From: Candidatus Gastranaerophilales bacterium
GTDB taxonomy: Bacteria; Cyanobacteriota; Vampirovibrionia; Gastranaerophilales; Gastranaerophilaceae
DNA length: 60,664 nucleotides
NCBI GenBank assembly: GCA_947584965.1
Contig: CANPWQ010000005.1
Location: 1 to 60,664, forward strand
Direction: 5' to 3'
The notes below the pieces were generated by a model. That model searched no databases, had not been told where the DNA came from, and saw only the letters and a list, made by a program, of their open reading frames with translations. Both the position numbers and the translations under genes were made by a program. Shown in pieces: positions 13,622 to 23,572 of the stretch (position 1 is its first letter; each line of letters begins with the position of its first letter).

Positions 13622-15574
13622 TCATTGTTTAACATTTGAAAGATTTAATATTTTTGTTCTTTGGGTATACTCTTCAATAAACGAATCGAGGTCTTGCCAA
13701 CCTAATTTTTTTATAAACTCATCATCAATATAAAGATAATTACCGTCTTTCCCTTTTTGTAAAATATCATTTAAAAATCTTTTAACCATTTGCAGAGATT
13801 TTTGCGGATTTTTAGATTCAAATGAAGGAGTTATAGTTTCGTTAGGATTTAATAAATAGTTTATTCCGAAAGCAACATCGGTTCTGTTTGTACCCTCATT
13901 ACAACCGATATAAAACTTACCATTATCCATTGCTTCAAAAAAGCAGGCTAAATTATTTTTAAAAGAATTAATTTGCTCTACTGTAAGTTTTTGGTCATAG
14001 TCAATAGGAAAATGTACATAGCCGAGTCCGTCTCTGCTACATTGTTGTACACTTCTGTCAAGGTTGCTTTCAGCTCTTAGGTCAATAACAGTATCAATAC
14101 CCAATTCTTTAAGTTTTGGCATAAATTTTTTATTCGTTTTAGAAAAAATACTGCTTCCCCTTACTCCTTTTTTGTTAGTAGCAAGTGTAAGATTTTGTAT
14201 ATTTAATGAACAAAGCTCATCATAATCAAACGGAAGATTTAAGGTTTGTGCACTTCCAATATCAGTTGCGAAAATTCTACAAGAAGTATAATCATCTGTC
14301 AGTTCATAAGCTCCGGTATCTTCTTCAAAAAGCTTATTTCTTAATATATCCATACCGGGATGATCTTCCCATAATTCATCAGGAATTGCTTCAGCAGCAG
14401 CACGGCGAGATTGTTTAGAGTCAACACTGTCAACCACTTCCGTCAAATCAATTATATCTTTATTAACCGAAGATTTTGCCGCACCTTGAGATATTTTATT
14501 ATCTGCAGCATCCGAAACTGCGTCATCAATCTGTAGTACTTTAGAAGCAGTATTAATATTATCGGGAATATCATGAGCAGATAATTGTTTTATTGGTGTA
14601 TCTGCGCTTATCCCGTCAGAAATAATTTTGCCTTTAACAGCCCCTGCAGCTTTACCTGCTAATCTAAACCCACCGCCGATAACAGGCGATAAAATAAGTC
14701 CGCCGACAGCACCTTGAGCACCTGCTTTAATAACGTCTTCACCTTCCAGCGCAGCTCTTACCATATTATCAGATGCCCCGCTTAAAGCACCATCAATAGC
14801 CATACCTGCACCTAAGGCTGCAGCTCGTTTTACAATACTACCGCCTGCGACATCAACGCTCTGAGTAAGAATTGCAGATTTAAGTCCTTGCTTTGCCGTT
14901 TGTTTAGCAACTTCAGCAGCGACTTGTTTTCCGCCCTGTTCAATTACTTCAAGTCCTAATTTTTTACCGATTGTCTTAGTAACACAATTTCCGAGACCGT
15001 TAGTAACAGGAGCCATTATACCGTTAATTGCACCGGTAGCAATATCATATAAAACATCCTTGCTATTATAGTCTTTTCCTGTAGCAATAGCGTCACCACC
15101 CTTAATTCCAATTTTAGCACCTGCCCCTGTTGCCGCAGCAATTGCAAGTCCTGTCGCAATTGATGTTCCTCCGGTAGGAACTGCAAGTGCAAAAGCAGTC
15201 ATTGATATTATTCCCGAAGCTATATCAGCTACTACATCAAGACACATTTTTTGACCGACCGCATACTTTTCAAGAGCTTGTTGTGCCGTTTCCTGAGATA
15301 TTTCCCCTTTTTCTGCCTGTTTTATCAGTTCTTCCACTTGCTTTGAACCGGATTTCATACCAAAAATATTTTTAAATCCGTCCCAAAGTTTACCAATAAC
15401 CCCTTGTTGATTTTTTATTTTTTCATAAGATTTTCTTATATCCGATTTATTTTCCGCATTTAACGAAAATGAATCTGTATATGTCTTTTGATATATATTA
15501 AAGTTTTTATTTGCTGTTTTATGAATTGTATTTACTTTTGGTATCGAGGTATTATTGCCAATTCCTAAGCCCAT
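13622..15574 (-). CDS. Large protein with hydrophobic Gly/Ala-rich core and C-terminal CX5R phosphatase domain
   Basis: A 650-residue protein. The C-terminal quarter repeats the fold of its neighbour: TVIDLRAESNLDR, then YVHFPIDYDQ, then FYIGCNEGTNRTDVAFGINYLL with the Cys-x5-Arg-Thr loop. Residues about 110-320 are Gly/Ala/Ile rich with several helices able to enter a membrane (for example GIISMTAFALAVPTGGTS), reminiscent of pore-forming or translocated effector proteins. I place the start at the ATG at 15574 because AAAGGAG lies just upstream; an upstream ATG at 15637 lacks one. A delivered or envelope-associated phosphatase is speculative. Confidence 0.6.
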   Translation of the reverse strand: MGLGIGNNTSIPKVNTIHKTANKNFNIYQKTYTDSFSLNAENKSDIRKSYEKIKNQQGVIGKLWDGFKNIFGMKSGSKQVEELIKQAEKGEISQETAQQALEKYAVGQKMCLDVVADIASGIISMTAFALAVPTGGTSIATGLAIAAATGAGAKIGIKGGDAIATGKDYNSKDVLYDIATGAINGIMAPVTNGLGNCVTKTIGKKLGLEVIEQGGKQVAAEVAKQTAKQGLKSAILTQSVDVAGGSIVKRAAALGAGMAIDGALSGASDNMVRAALEGEDVIKAGAQGAVGGLILSPVIGGGFRLAGKAAGAVKGKIISDGISADTPIKQLSAHDIPDNINTASKVLQIDDAVSDAADNKISQGAAKSSVNKDIIDLTEVVDSVDSKQSRRAAAEAIPDELWEDHPGMDILRNKLFEEDTGAYELTDDYTSCRIFATDIGSAQTLNLPFDYDELCSLNIQNLTLATNKKGVRGSSIFSKTNKKFMPKLKELGIDTVIDLRAESNLDRSVQQCSRDGLGYVHFPIDYDQKLTVEQINSFKNNLACFFEAMDNGKFYIGCNEGTNRTDVAFGINYLLNPNETITPSFESKNPQKSLQMVKRFLNDILQKGKDGNYLYIDDEFIKKLGWQDLDSFIEEYTQRTKILNLSNVKQ

Positions 15575-15692
15575 ATACACTCCTTTGTTTATATAAAGTT
15601 TTTTTTCATAGTCATATTGTCTTTTTGGATATGGCAAGTTAACAAAACTTATTGTATTATATAAATCAATAGGGAATTTTTGAGGATATATT

Positions 15693-18296
15693 ATGAGAAA
15701 AATAATTTTAACCGTTATATTTATTTTGGCAGGAATAATATGTTATGCGGCAGATTATTCAACATTTAATCTTGATAACGGGCAGAAAGTAATAATAAAA
15801 GAAGTACACGACAATCCAATAGTAATAATAGACACATGGATAAAAACAGGCTCAATAAACGAAACAGATGAAAATAACGGAGTAGCACACTTTTTAGAGC
15901 ATTTATTTTTTAAAGGCACGCCAAAACATCCCGTTAAAGAATTTGACAGAATATTAGAATCAAAAGGTGCAATAACGAATGCCGCAACCAGCAAAGATTT
16001 TACTCATTATTACATTTTAATTCCCTCACAATATTTTGATTTAGCACTTGACCTGCATTCCGATATGCTTTTAAATCCGTTAATTCCGAGAAAGGAATTG
16101 GAAAAAGAAAGAAAAGTCGTAATTGAGGAAATCTCAAAGAATAATGACCGTCCCACAACTGTTTTATACAGAAATATGATACAGGGATTTTACAAAAATC
16201 ACCCCTATAAACGTGATGTAATCGGGACAAAAGAAGTAATAGAAACAATATCACGAGAACAAATATTAGATTTTTATAACAAATGGTATACCCCTGAAAA
16301 TATGACCACGATAATAATCGGGGATATTGATACCCAAAAAGCATTGGGAGAAGTAAAAGAGAAATTTAATAAACCGCAGGATAATACAGCAAAAACGAAA
16401 ATACCCGTATATAAAACTGATAAAAAACCGATTGCACAAATTGAAAAAAAAGAAAAACTTAATGTTGAAACAGGATATATATTAATAGGATTTAAAGGAT
16501 GTCAAGAGGTTGACAGTAAAGACTCGTATGCACTTGATATTCTTGCCGCGATTTTAGGTGACGGAAAATCATCAAGATTATATCAGGAACTAAAAGAGAA
16601 AAAACAATTGGTTCACTCAATATCGGCAACTCATTCATCATCTAAAGATGATTCCATATTTTACATTTCCGCAAATTACCTTTCTAATGATATGCAAAGA
16701 CTAAAAGAAGCTATTTTTAACGAAATAGAAAAAATTAAAAAAAACGGAATAACGGAAGATGAATTAAAAAAAGCAAAAAATATAATAGAACGCGACACTT
16801 ATTATTCAAGAGAATCAATATCCAATATAGCGGGTGAAATAGGCTATACCGTTACAATAACGGGAGATAGTGAATTTTATAAGAATTATATAAATAATAT
16901 AAATAAAGTAACTGCCGATGATGTCAAACGAGCAGCAAAAACATATTTAGAACCCAATTCATCGGTAATCTCCATAGTATCACCCGAAAAAGAACAAATA
17001 AAACCTGCAGTGCAAAATTGCGAAGAAAAAACAAATTATACTGCAAAAGTAATAAGTCAAAATGATACTACAACAAAATATCAATTGGAAAACGGTGCAA
17101 TACTTGTAATTACAAAAAACAGCGCAAATGATATTATAGCAATGGAAATGGCATCAAGAGGCGGAAACAATTTAGAAAAGACTCCCGGGATTGCAGCAAT
17201 AACGGCAGATACAATTTTAAAAGGCACAAATAAATATAAAAGCCAAGAATTATCTCAACTGCTGGAAGAAAACGGAATAAAATTAATCCCCTCAGCTTCG
17301 GGAGATTCTTTCAGTTTAATAACAAAATTTACAAAAAATGAAAAAGATTTAGCATTGGATTTATTTAAAGAAGCCGCGAAAAACGCATCAATAGATAATT
17401 ATGATGTGGAAACGGTAAAAAAAGACAAACTGTATTCCATAAAAAGCAGAAAAAATACACCCGAAGCATTTGCATTTGATGAATTTAGAACAGCATTATG
17501 GGCGGGAACTCCTTACGGAAATACAGGAAAAGTACTTGAAAAAACAATTCCGACCATACAAAATGAAGATATTAAACTCTTTTATAAAAATTTATTTCCC
17601 GCGCAAAATACGGTAATAACAATAAACGGAAACGTAAACGAACAGGAATTTATAAACTATTTTTCAAAACTTTTGCAAAATGACGGAACGGGAAAAATAG
17701 ACTTAAAACAATACTCATATAAATATAAACCGTTAAGTGCAAATAAAACGGTAAAAATAAAAAAAGACTCGCAAGCAACATGGATTATATACGGTTGGTT
17801 AACGGACGGAGTATTAAATGAAAAAGACTGGGCAGCATTGCAGGTAATTGATTCAATACTTGGCTCGGGGATGAGTTCAAGGTTGTTTACGCAACTTCGT
17901 GATGAAAACGGATTAGCCTATCAGGTAGGCTCGACATTTTCGGCGAACACAAATAAAGGCGCATTTGCAACATATATAGCAACTAATCCGAATACCGCAC
18001 AACAGGCAAAAGAAGAAATGCTTGCAGAAATTCAAAAATTAAAAAAAGAATTTGTAACAGATAAAGAATTAGCGGAAGCTAAAGATAAATTGCTGGGAAA
18101 CTTTGTTATATCAATGGAAACGAACATGGATAAAGCCTCGGTTATGAATTCACTTGAAATAACGGGCAGAGATTATACATTTTTAAACAGATATCCGCAG
18201 TTAATAAATTCTGTCAGTGTACAAGATGTAATACGTACGGCAAATAAGTACTTTTCAAAGCCATACGTATTAACTCAGCTCGGGGCAAATAATTAG
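15693..18296 (+). CDS. M16-family zinc metallopeptidase, two-domain, exported
   Basis: An 867-residue pitrilysin/M16 peptidase. A signal peptide (residues 1-19, ending CYA) leads into a catalytic half with the inverted zinc motif HFLEH (66-70) and the downstream Glu in EKERKVVIEEISKN. The second half (from about 460) has the same fold without the zinc motif (ITADTILKGT), as in other M16 enzymes where the inactive half completes the clamp; the Arg/Tyr-type substrate region SRLFTQLRDENGLAYQVGS is present. It probably degrades peptides in the periplasm. GAGG precedes the ATG. It is transcribed with the following signalling genes. Confidence 0.88.
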   Translation: MRKIILTVIFILAGIICYAADYSTFNLDNGQKVIIKEVHDNPIVIIDTWIKTGSINETDENNGVAHFLEHLFFKGTPKHPVKEFDRILESKGAITNAATSKDFTHYYILIPSQYFDLALDLHSDMLLNPLIPRKELEKERKVVIEEISKNNDRPTTVLYRNMIQGFYKNHPYKRDVIGTKEVIETISREQILDFYNKWYTPENMTTIIIGDIDTQKALGEVKEKFNKPQDNTAKTKIPVYKTDKKPIAQIEKKEKLNVETGYILIGFKGCQEVDSKDSYALDILAAILGDGKSSRLYQELKEKKQLVHSISATHSSSKDDSIFYISANYLSNDMQRLKEAIFNEIEKIKKNGITEDELKKAKNIIERDTYYSRESISNIAGEIGYTVTITGDSEFYKNYINNINKVTADDVKRAAKTYLEPNSSVISIVSPEKEQIKPAVQNCEEKTNYTAKVISQNDTTTKYQLENGAILVITKNSANDIIAMEMASRGGNNLEKTPGIAAITADTILKGTNKYKSQELSQLLEENGIKLIPSASGDSFSLITKFTKNEKDLALDLFKEAAKNASIDNYDVETVKKDKLYSIKSRKNTPEAFAFDEFRTALWAGTPYGNTGKVLEKTIPTIQNEDIKLFYKNLFPAQNTVITINGNVNEQEFINYFSKLLQNDGTGKIDLKQYSYKYKPLSANKTVKIKKDSQATWIIYGWLTDGVLNEKDWAALQVIDSILGSGMSSRLFTQLRDENGLAYQVGSTFSANTNKGAFATYIATNPNTAQQAKEEMLAEIQKLKKEFVTDKELAEAKDKLLGNFVISMETNMDKASVMNSLEITGRDYTFLNRYPQLINSVSVQDVIRTANKYFSKPYVLTQLGANN

Positions 18297-18362
18297 TATA
18301 AAGTAAATAACTTGATAAATTAAGAAAAAATCAATAAAATTAAAGAAAAGAAATGAGAACCG

Positions 18363-18944
18363 ATGAGAGAAAATATTGTAAAAGATAAAGAATATTATAT
18401 ACTTTCAAGAAGTATAGATAATGCTTCAAAATGTAAGGTAGAAGAAGTCAATAATGATTTTTTCAGTATCAAACTTGAAAATAAAGGGAAATATGAAGTA
18501 GATGAATCCGTTGAACTGTTTACCATGACGGAAAAAGGGCAATTATACTTTGAAACAATTGTGAAAGAAGTAAAAGACGATATTATATCAATGTGGTTTC
18601 CCATAAATTTTAAATATTTACAAAGAAGAGAATATTCACGAATAAAACTCAACAAAGAAATACCGTTAGAGTCAGAAGGTAAAACATACAAAGCAACCAT
18701 AATCAACATAAGTGCAGGCGGAATAAAACTGCAAACGGATGAGCAAATAGAACTTTTAAAAGAGTATAATTTAAATATAGACATCGATACAAAACATATA
18801 AAATGTATATTTGAACCGATAAGAATAGAATTAAACGGAAAAAATTTTATATCATCGGGAAGATTTACACAAATAAGTAATTATGACAGAATAACACTGG
18901 TACAATATTGCTTTATGAAGCAAATAGAAAATCGCAACAGATAA
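18363..18944 (+). CDS. PilZ-domain (c-di-GMP receptor) protein, YcgR-like
   Basis: A 193-residue protein with an N-terminal beta-barrel-like region and a C-terminal PilZ domain. The c-di-GMP signature is intact: RREYSR (Arg88, Arg89, Arg93) and NISAGG (115-120). It lies just before a histidine kinase and an HD-GYP response regulator, a coherent c-di-GMP module in which this is the likely effector. With no flagellar genes in view, the output may be pili, surface glycan or secretion. Confidence 0.8.
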   Translation: MRENIVKDKEYYILSRSIDNASKCKVEEVNNDFFSIKLENKGKYEVDESVELFTMTEKGQLYFETIVKEVKDDIISMWFPINFKYLQRREYSRIKLNKEIPLESEGKTYKATIINISAGGIKLQTDEQIELLKEYNLNIDIDTKHIKCIFEPIRIELNGKNFISSGRFTQISNYDRITLVQYCFMKQIENRNR

Positions 18945-19008
18945 AAACTTGTAAAAAAATTTAAAATATTATTAAATAAAATTAAAAACGGAAAAAGAAG
19001 AGTTGAAT

Positions 19009-20688
19009 ATGGCTAAAAACACAATAAAAAAGACAAAAATAGAAATCAAACAAAAAAGAAAATCAATTAATATAGGAAGAATAAATACAATTTTTCTAAC
19101 AATCATAGCAGTAATAACGGCAATAGTATTTATCGTAATATTCGGATTGTATACGTTTTCGGGAAATATAATAAGAGGAATGCAAAAAGAGTTATCGGCA
19201 GATATATTATCAAATTTGCAAACTTTCCAATATCATTATACAAACGATGACTTTACAAATTTACAGGAAGATTTAAATTCTGTATTATCAGGCAGTTATA
19301 AAGTTCAATTTGTACAAATATTTAATAATAAGAATAGGGTATTATATTCAACCCTTCCGCAAGAAAGCGAATATGAATTAATAAAATCATCAAATAACAG
19401 AGAGTTAAAATACAAGTTAATTTATGCCCCGGGATTAAATATAAACAAAATAAAAATAATAGAAATAAAAAAGACCGGTTATAAATTTTATATAGGAATA
19501 GAACAAAGTGACTTTATCACAGCTTGTATGAATGAATATAAAAATAATATTATACAATTTACATTAATAATAATATTATTAACCTTGATAACATCAATAT
19601 TATTATCAAGAAGTATATCAAAACCGTTATCAATAATGGAAGAGACGGTATCCAAAATAGGTGAAGGAGATTTATCAGGGAGACTGGAATATACAAATTA
19701 CTATGAATTAAATCAACTGGTCCAATCATATAACGTAATGGTAAATGAACTACAAAAGATGTATTCAACGTTGGAAGTAGAAGTACAAGACAGAACAAAA
19801 GAATTAAAAAATGCTTACGCAGAACTGCAAAATACACAAGCAATGATGGTACATTCCGAAAAAATGAAGTCATTAGGTGAACTTGTAGCAGGAATAATGC
19901 ATGAAATAAATAATCCCATAAACTTCATCTACGGAAACATGACACATTTAAGCAATTACTCAAATGATTTAATAGAACTTATAGATGATTTTACAACCAA
20001 CAGTAAATCATTAAGTGCAGAAGAAAGAACTGCATTTGAAAAGAAAAAAGAAGAACTTGACTATGAATTTTTAAAAACAGATATGCCTGATTTAATAAAA
20101 AGCTGTAAAGAAGGCGCTGACAGAGCCAAAAATATAATTCAAGATTTAAAGAGTTTCTCAAGAATGGAAGAAGCTGCAATTACAGATGTAGATATAGTAC
20201 ATGAAATAGATACAACACTAAACATACTGCATAATAAATTAAAAAATAAAACCGTAATTCATAAAGAATATACGGAACCGATACCAAAAATAGAGGGATA
20301 CGGCGGACAATTAAATCAAGTATTTATGAATATTCTTGATAACGCAGTGGGAGCCATAGAAAAACAAGGCGATATCTGGATAAGAATAGAACTGGATAAA
20401 ACATATAAAAATCTGTTAATAGAAATAGAAGATAACGGAATTGGAATGGATGAGGAAACGGCAAGGAAAGTATTTGACCCGTTCTTTACCACAAAACCCG
20501 TAGGACAAGGAACGGGACTTGGAATGTCAATAACTCATAAAATTATAAAAAATCATCAAGGTAATATACAAGTAACTTCAGAAAAAAATAAAGGAACAAA
20601 ATTTACCATTACTCTGCCGTTAAAAATAGATAGAGAACAATTGACGGCAGGTCTAAAGCAGGAAAGCGAGGCGGTAAGTAATGGATAA
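19009..20688 (+). CDS. Membrane sensor histidine kinase with HAMP domain
   Basis: A 559-residue sensor kinase: TM helix at about 27-50, a periplasmic sensing loop of about 135 residues, a second TM at about 183-203, HAMP (about 205-255), a short coiled coil, the dimerisation/phosphoacceptor box MHEINNPINF with His298, and a GHKL ATPase domain with N (NQVFMNILDNA), G1 (DNGIGM), F (FDPFFTTK) and G2 (GQGTGLGMSI) boxes. I use the ATG at 19009 because the TTG two codons earlier sits on the ribosome site. The next gene overlaps by 8 bp, so kinase and regulator are co-translated partners. Confidence 0.92.
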   Translation: MAKNTIKKTKIEIKQKRKSINIGRINTIFLTIIAVITAIVFIVIFGLYTFSGNIIRGMQKELSADILSNLQTFQYHYTNDDFTNLQEDLNSVLSGSYKVQFVQIFNNKNRVLYSTLPQESEYELIKSSNNRELKYKLIYAPGLNINKIKIIEIKKTGYKFYIGIEQSDFITACMNEYKNNIIQFTLIIILLTLITSILLSRSISKPLSIMEETVSKIGEGDLSGRLEYTNYYELNQLVQSYNVMVNELQKMYSTLEVEVQDRTKELKNAYAELQNTQAMMVHSEKMKSLGELVAGIMHEINNPINFIYGNMTHLSNYSNDLIELIDDFTTNSKSLSAEERTAFEKKKEELDYEFLKTDMPDLIKSCKEGADRAKNIIQDLKSFSRMEEAAITDVDIVHEIDTTLNILHNKLKNKTVIHKEYTEPIPKIEGYGGQLNQVFMNILDNAVGAIEKQGDIWIRIELDKTYKNLLIEIEDNGIGMDEETARKVFDPFFTTKPVGQGTGLGMSITHKIIKNHQGNIQVTSEKNKGTKFTITLPLKIDREQLTAGLKQESEAVSNG

Positions 20689-21697
20689 ATACAGAATATT
20701 AATAGTAGATGATGAACCCGATAACTTAGCATTATTATACAGAACTTTGCGGGGAAAATATGAAATAGCAAAATCCACATCTCCCATAGAAGCACTTGAA
20801 ATATTAAAACAAGATAAATTTCAATGTATATTATCCGACCATAAAATGCCGGAAATGGACGGAGTTGAATTTTTAAAACGAACTTATGATATTTCCCCTG
20901 ACACAATGAGATTGCTTGTAACTGCATACACAGACGCTGGAATATTAATTGACGCTATAAACTATGCTAAAATTTATCGTTATATAAAAAAGCCGTATAA
21001 TCCCGACGAATTAATGCTGACAGTTGAAAATGCGCTGGAATACTGGCAGTTAAAGTCAGATAACGGAGCTTTAATTAATGATTTAAAAGATTTATTTTCA
21101 GGAACAATAACTGCGATAGTGGAAGCATTAGACGCAAAAGACGCATATACATTGGGAAGAAGCAGAAGAGTAACCTTTTATGCGGTAAAAATGGCAAAAG
21201 CACTGCATTTAAACGAAACGACAACAGGTAAAATAGAACTTGCAGGATTATTACACGATATAGGCATGATAGGGGTATCTGATGATATTCTTGCAAAAGT
21301 AGAAAAACTGTCAGTTGAAGAATATTCAGAAATAAAAAAACACGTATATCACAGTGTAAAAATATTAGATGATATAAAACAATTAAAAGACGTAGTGGAA
21401 TTAATAAAATACCACCATGAATTCTATGACGGAAACGGATATCCTTACGGAAAAAAGGGTGATGAAATTCCGATAGGTTCAAGAATAATAGCAATAGCAG
21501 ACGCGTTTGATTCAATGGTAACGCCAAAAGTATATCGAAATCAAGTGGTACCATCGGTAGCATTAGCAAAAATAAAAGAAGAAGCCGGCAAACAGTTTGA
21601 TCCTAATATAGTAGAATGTTTTGAACAAATTTTACCTTCATGTATAAGAGAATTAAAAGAACTTGAACGCCAATCTATAAATAAACAAAATCAATAA
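20681..21697 (+). CDS. Response regulator with HD-GYP phosphodiesterase output (RpfG-like)
   Basis: A 338-residue two-domain protein. The receiver domain has the acidic pocket (VDDE, residues 9-12) and phosphoacceptor Asp53 (LSDHKMPEMDG). The HD-GYP domain has His192-Asp193 (LLHDIGMIG), a YHHEFYDGNGYP block near 245, and DAFDSMVTPKVY. The usual GYP motif is GNGYP here and is intact. It should hydrolyse c-di-GMP when phosphorylated by the overlapping kinase, counteracting binding to the PilZ protein upstream. Confidence 0.9.
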   Translation: MDKYRILIVDDEPDNLALLYRTLRGKYEIAKSTSPIEALEILKQDKFQCILSDHKMPEMDGVEFLKRTYDISPDTMRLLVTAYTDAGILIDAINYAKIYRYIKKPYNPDELMLTVENALEYWQLKSDNGALINDLKDLFSGTITAIVEALDAKDAYTLGRSRRVTFYAVKMAKALHLNETTTGKIELAGLLHDIGMIGVSDDILAKVEKLSVEEYSEIKKHVYHSVKILDDIKQLKDVVELIKYHHEFYDGNGYPYGKKGDEIPIGSRIIAIADAFDSMVTPKVYRNQVVPSVALAKIKEEAGKQFDPNIVECFEQILPSCIRELKELERQSINKQNQ

Positions 21698-21752
21698 TAT
21701 AAAATTTTTATGATAATATTGTAAAGTAAATACAATATTAAGGAAATTTTAT

Positions 21753-23483
21753 ATGAGAATGTCAAAATTATTTGTTCAGACATTAAGAGAATACCCGTCT
21801 GACGCAGAAGTAATAAGCCATAAATTACTGGTGAGGGCAGGATATATAAGAAAACTGGCAAACGGAATATATAATTATCTGCCATTAATGCAAAGAGTGC
21901 TGCATAAAATAGAAAATATAGTAAGAGAAGAAATGAATAATGCAGGTGCACAGGAGCTTTTAATGCCGTTTGTACAACCGTCGGAATTATGGCTGGAATC
22001 AGGCAGATGGGAAGTATACGGAAAAGAATTAATGAGGCTGAAAGACCGTCATAATCGTGAAATGTGCCTCGGACCCACTCATGAAGAAGTAATAACCTCG
22101 GTAGCAAGAGAGGGAATACGCTCATATAAACAACTTCCTATAAATTTATATCAAATACAATCAAAATTCAGAGATGAAATAAGACCGAGATTTGGACTGC
22201 TTCGCGGACGTGAATTTATTATGAAAGACGCATACAGCTTTGACGCAGATGAAGCGGGACTTGATAAATCTTATGAAATAATGGCAAAAGCATATAAAAA
22301 AATATTTGAACGCTGCGGACTGGAAACAAAAATGGTTCAATCAGATTCAGGTGCAATAGGCGGAAGCGTATCACATGAATTTATGGTATTGGTAAACGAA
22401 GACAGCGAGAATAATGCAGGCGAAAATGATGTATTTTATTGCACAAAATGCGGATATAGCGCAAATTCAAACCACGCAATATCAAATCTTGAAAAAGCAC
22501 CAACAAACGGAGGCTTTACAAGCGCAGAAATAAAAGACACCCCAAATACCGCAACAATTTCAGAACTTGCGGAGTATCTAAAAATCCCGCAGAGCGTAAT
22601 ATGTAAATGTTTAATATACGTAATAGACGGGAAATACGTGGCAGCATTAATACGCGGTGATAAAACCGTTGAAGAAACAAAATTAATGAACGAATTTCAA
22701 GGCAATGAAATAAGAATTGCAAGGAATGACGAAATTGAAGAAATTATGGCAAACAGCGGGTTTAATGCGGTAGCGGGATTTATAGGTCCTAAAGGATTAA
22801 AAGGAGTAGAAATCATCGCTGATAAAACAGTGCTTGAATTAAAGAACTTTGTAATCGGTATTAATCAAACAGATAAACATTTAACGGGTGCAAATTGGGA
22901 AATTGACGTAGAACTGCCCGTTAAAACGGCTGATATAAGATTAGTTGAAGAAAATGATTTATGCTGCGACTGCGGAGCAAAATTAAAGGTAACAAAAGGA
23001 ATTGAAGTAGGAAATATATTTAAACTCGGAACAAAATATTCCAAAGCAATGAATGCAACATTTACGGATAAAGACGGGCAGGAAAAACCTTTTATAATGG
23101 GATGTTACGGAATAGGGATATCAAGAACTGCAGCTGCTGCAGTTGAAAGACATCATGACGAAAACGGAATAATATGGCCAAAATCAATAGCACCTTACCT
23201 TGTAACAGTAGTTCCCGTTAGTGACCAAGATGAAACTCAAATGAAAGTTGCTGAAGAAATATATAATAAGCTGCTCGAAAAAAATGTAGAAGTATTAATT
23301 GATGACAGAGCAGAAAGAGCGGGAGTAAAATTAAAAGACGCTGATTTAATCGGAATACCGTATAGAATTACAGTGGGTAAAACAATAAAAGACAATCTTG
23401 TAGAATTTAAAACACGCCAAAGCGGAGAAGTTGAAACAATAACTCCTGATGAGGCTGTAAAAAGAATAATTGAAATAATTTAA
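21753..23483 (+). CDS. proS: Prolyl-tRNA synthetase
   Basis: A 576-residue class II aminoacyl-tRNA synthetase charging tRNA-Pro. I see the N-terminal catalytic start (RMSKLFVQTLREYPSDAEVISHKLLVRAGYIRKLANGIYNYLP), motif 2 (FRDEIRPRFGLLRGREFIMKDAYSF), the bacterial YbaK-like editing insertion (about residues 220-390), motif 3 (GCYGIGISRTAAA) and the C-terminal anticodon-binding domain. Length is normal for the bacterial (ProS1) form. It is probably transcribed from its own promoter 55 bp after the regulator gene. Confidence 0.97.
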   Translation: MRMSKLFVQTLREYPSDAEVISHKLLVRAGYIRKLANGIYNYLPLMQRVLHKIENIVREEMNNAGAQELLMPFVQPSELWLESGRWEVYGKELMRLKDRHNREMCLGPTHEEVITSVAREGIRSYKQLPINLYQIQSKFRDEIRPRFGLLRGREFIMKDAYSFDADEAGLDKSYEIMAKAYKKIFERCGLETKMVQSDSGAIGGSVSHEFMVLVNEDSENNAGENDVFYCTKCGYSANSNHAISNLEKAPTNGGFTSAEIKDTPNTATISELAEYLKIPQSVICKCLIYVIDGKYVAALIRGDKTVEETKLMNEFQGNEIRIARNDEIEEIMANSGFNAVAGFIGPKGLKGVEIIADKTVLELKNFVIGINQTDKHLTGANWEIDVELPVKTADIRLVEENDLCCDCGAKLKVTKGIEVGNIFKLGTKYSKAMNATFTDKDGQEKPFIMGCYGIGISRTAAAAVERHHDENGIIWPKSIAPYLVTVVPVSDQDETQMKVAEEIYNKLLEKNVEVLIDDRAERAGVKLKDADLIGIPYRITVGKTIKDNLVEFKTRQSGEVETITPDEAVKRIIEII

Positions 23484-23572
23484 TATTTTGTAATAAAACC
23501 ATTAAGTAAGTCAATTAAATAAATTTTGGTGTTTTAAAAAACGTACAACTTTTAAAACAAAAAGGAAAAAAT

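Noticed and set aside
21700-21752. T-box leader for proS
   Set aside because: The 55-bp upstream region is far too short to hold the conserved T-box stem-loops and shows none of their sequence.
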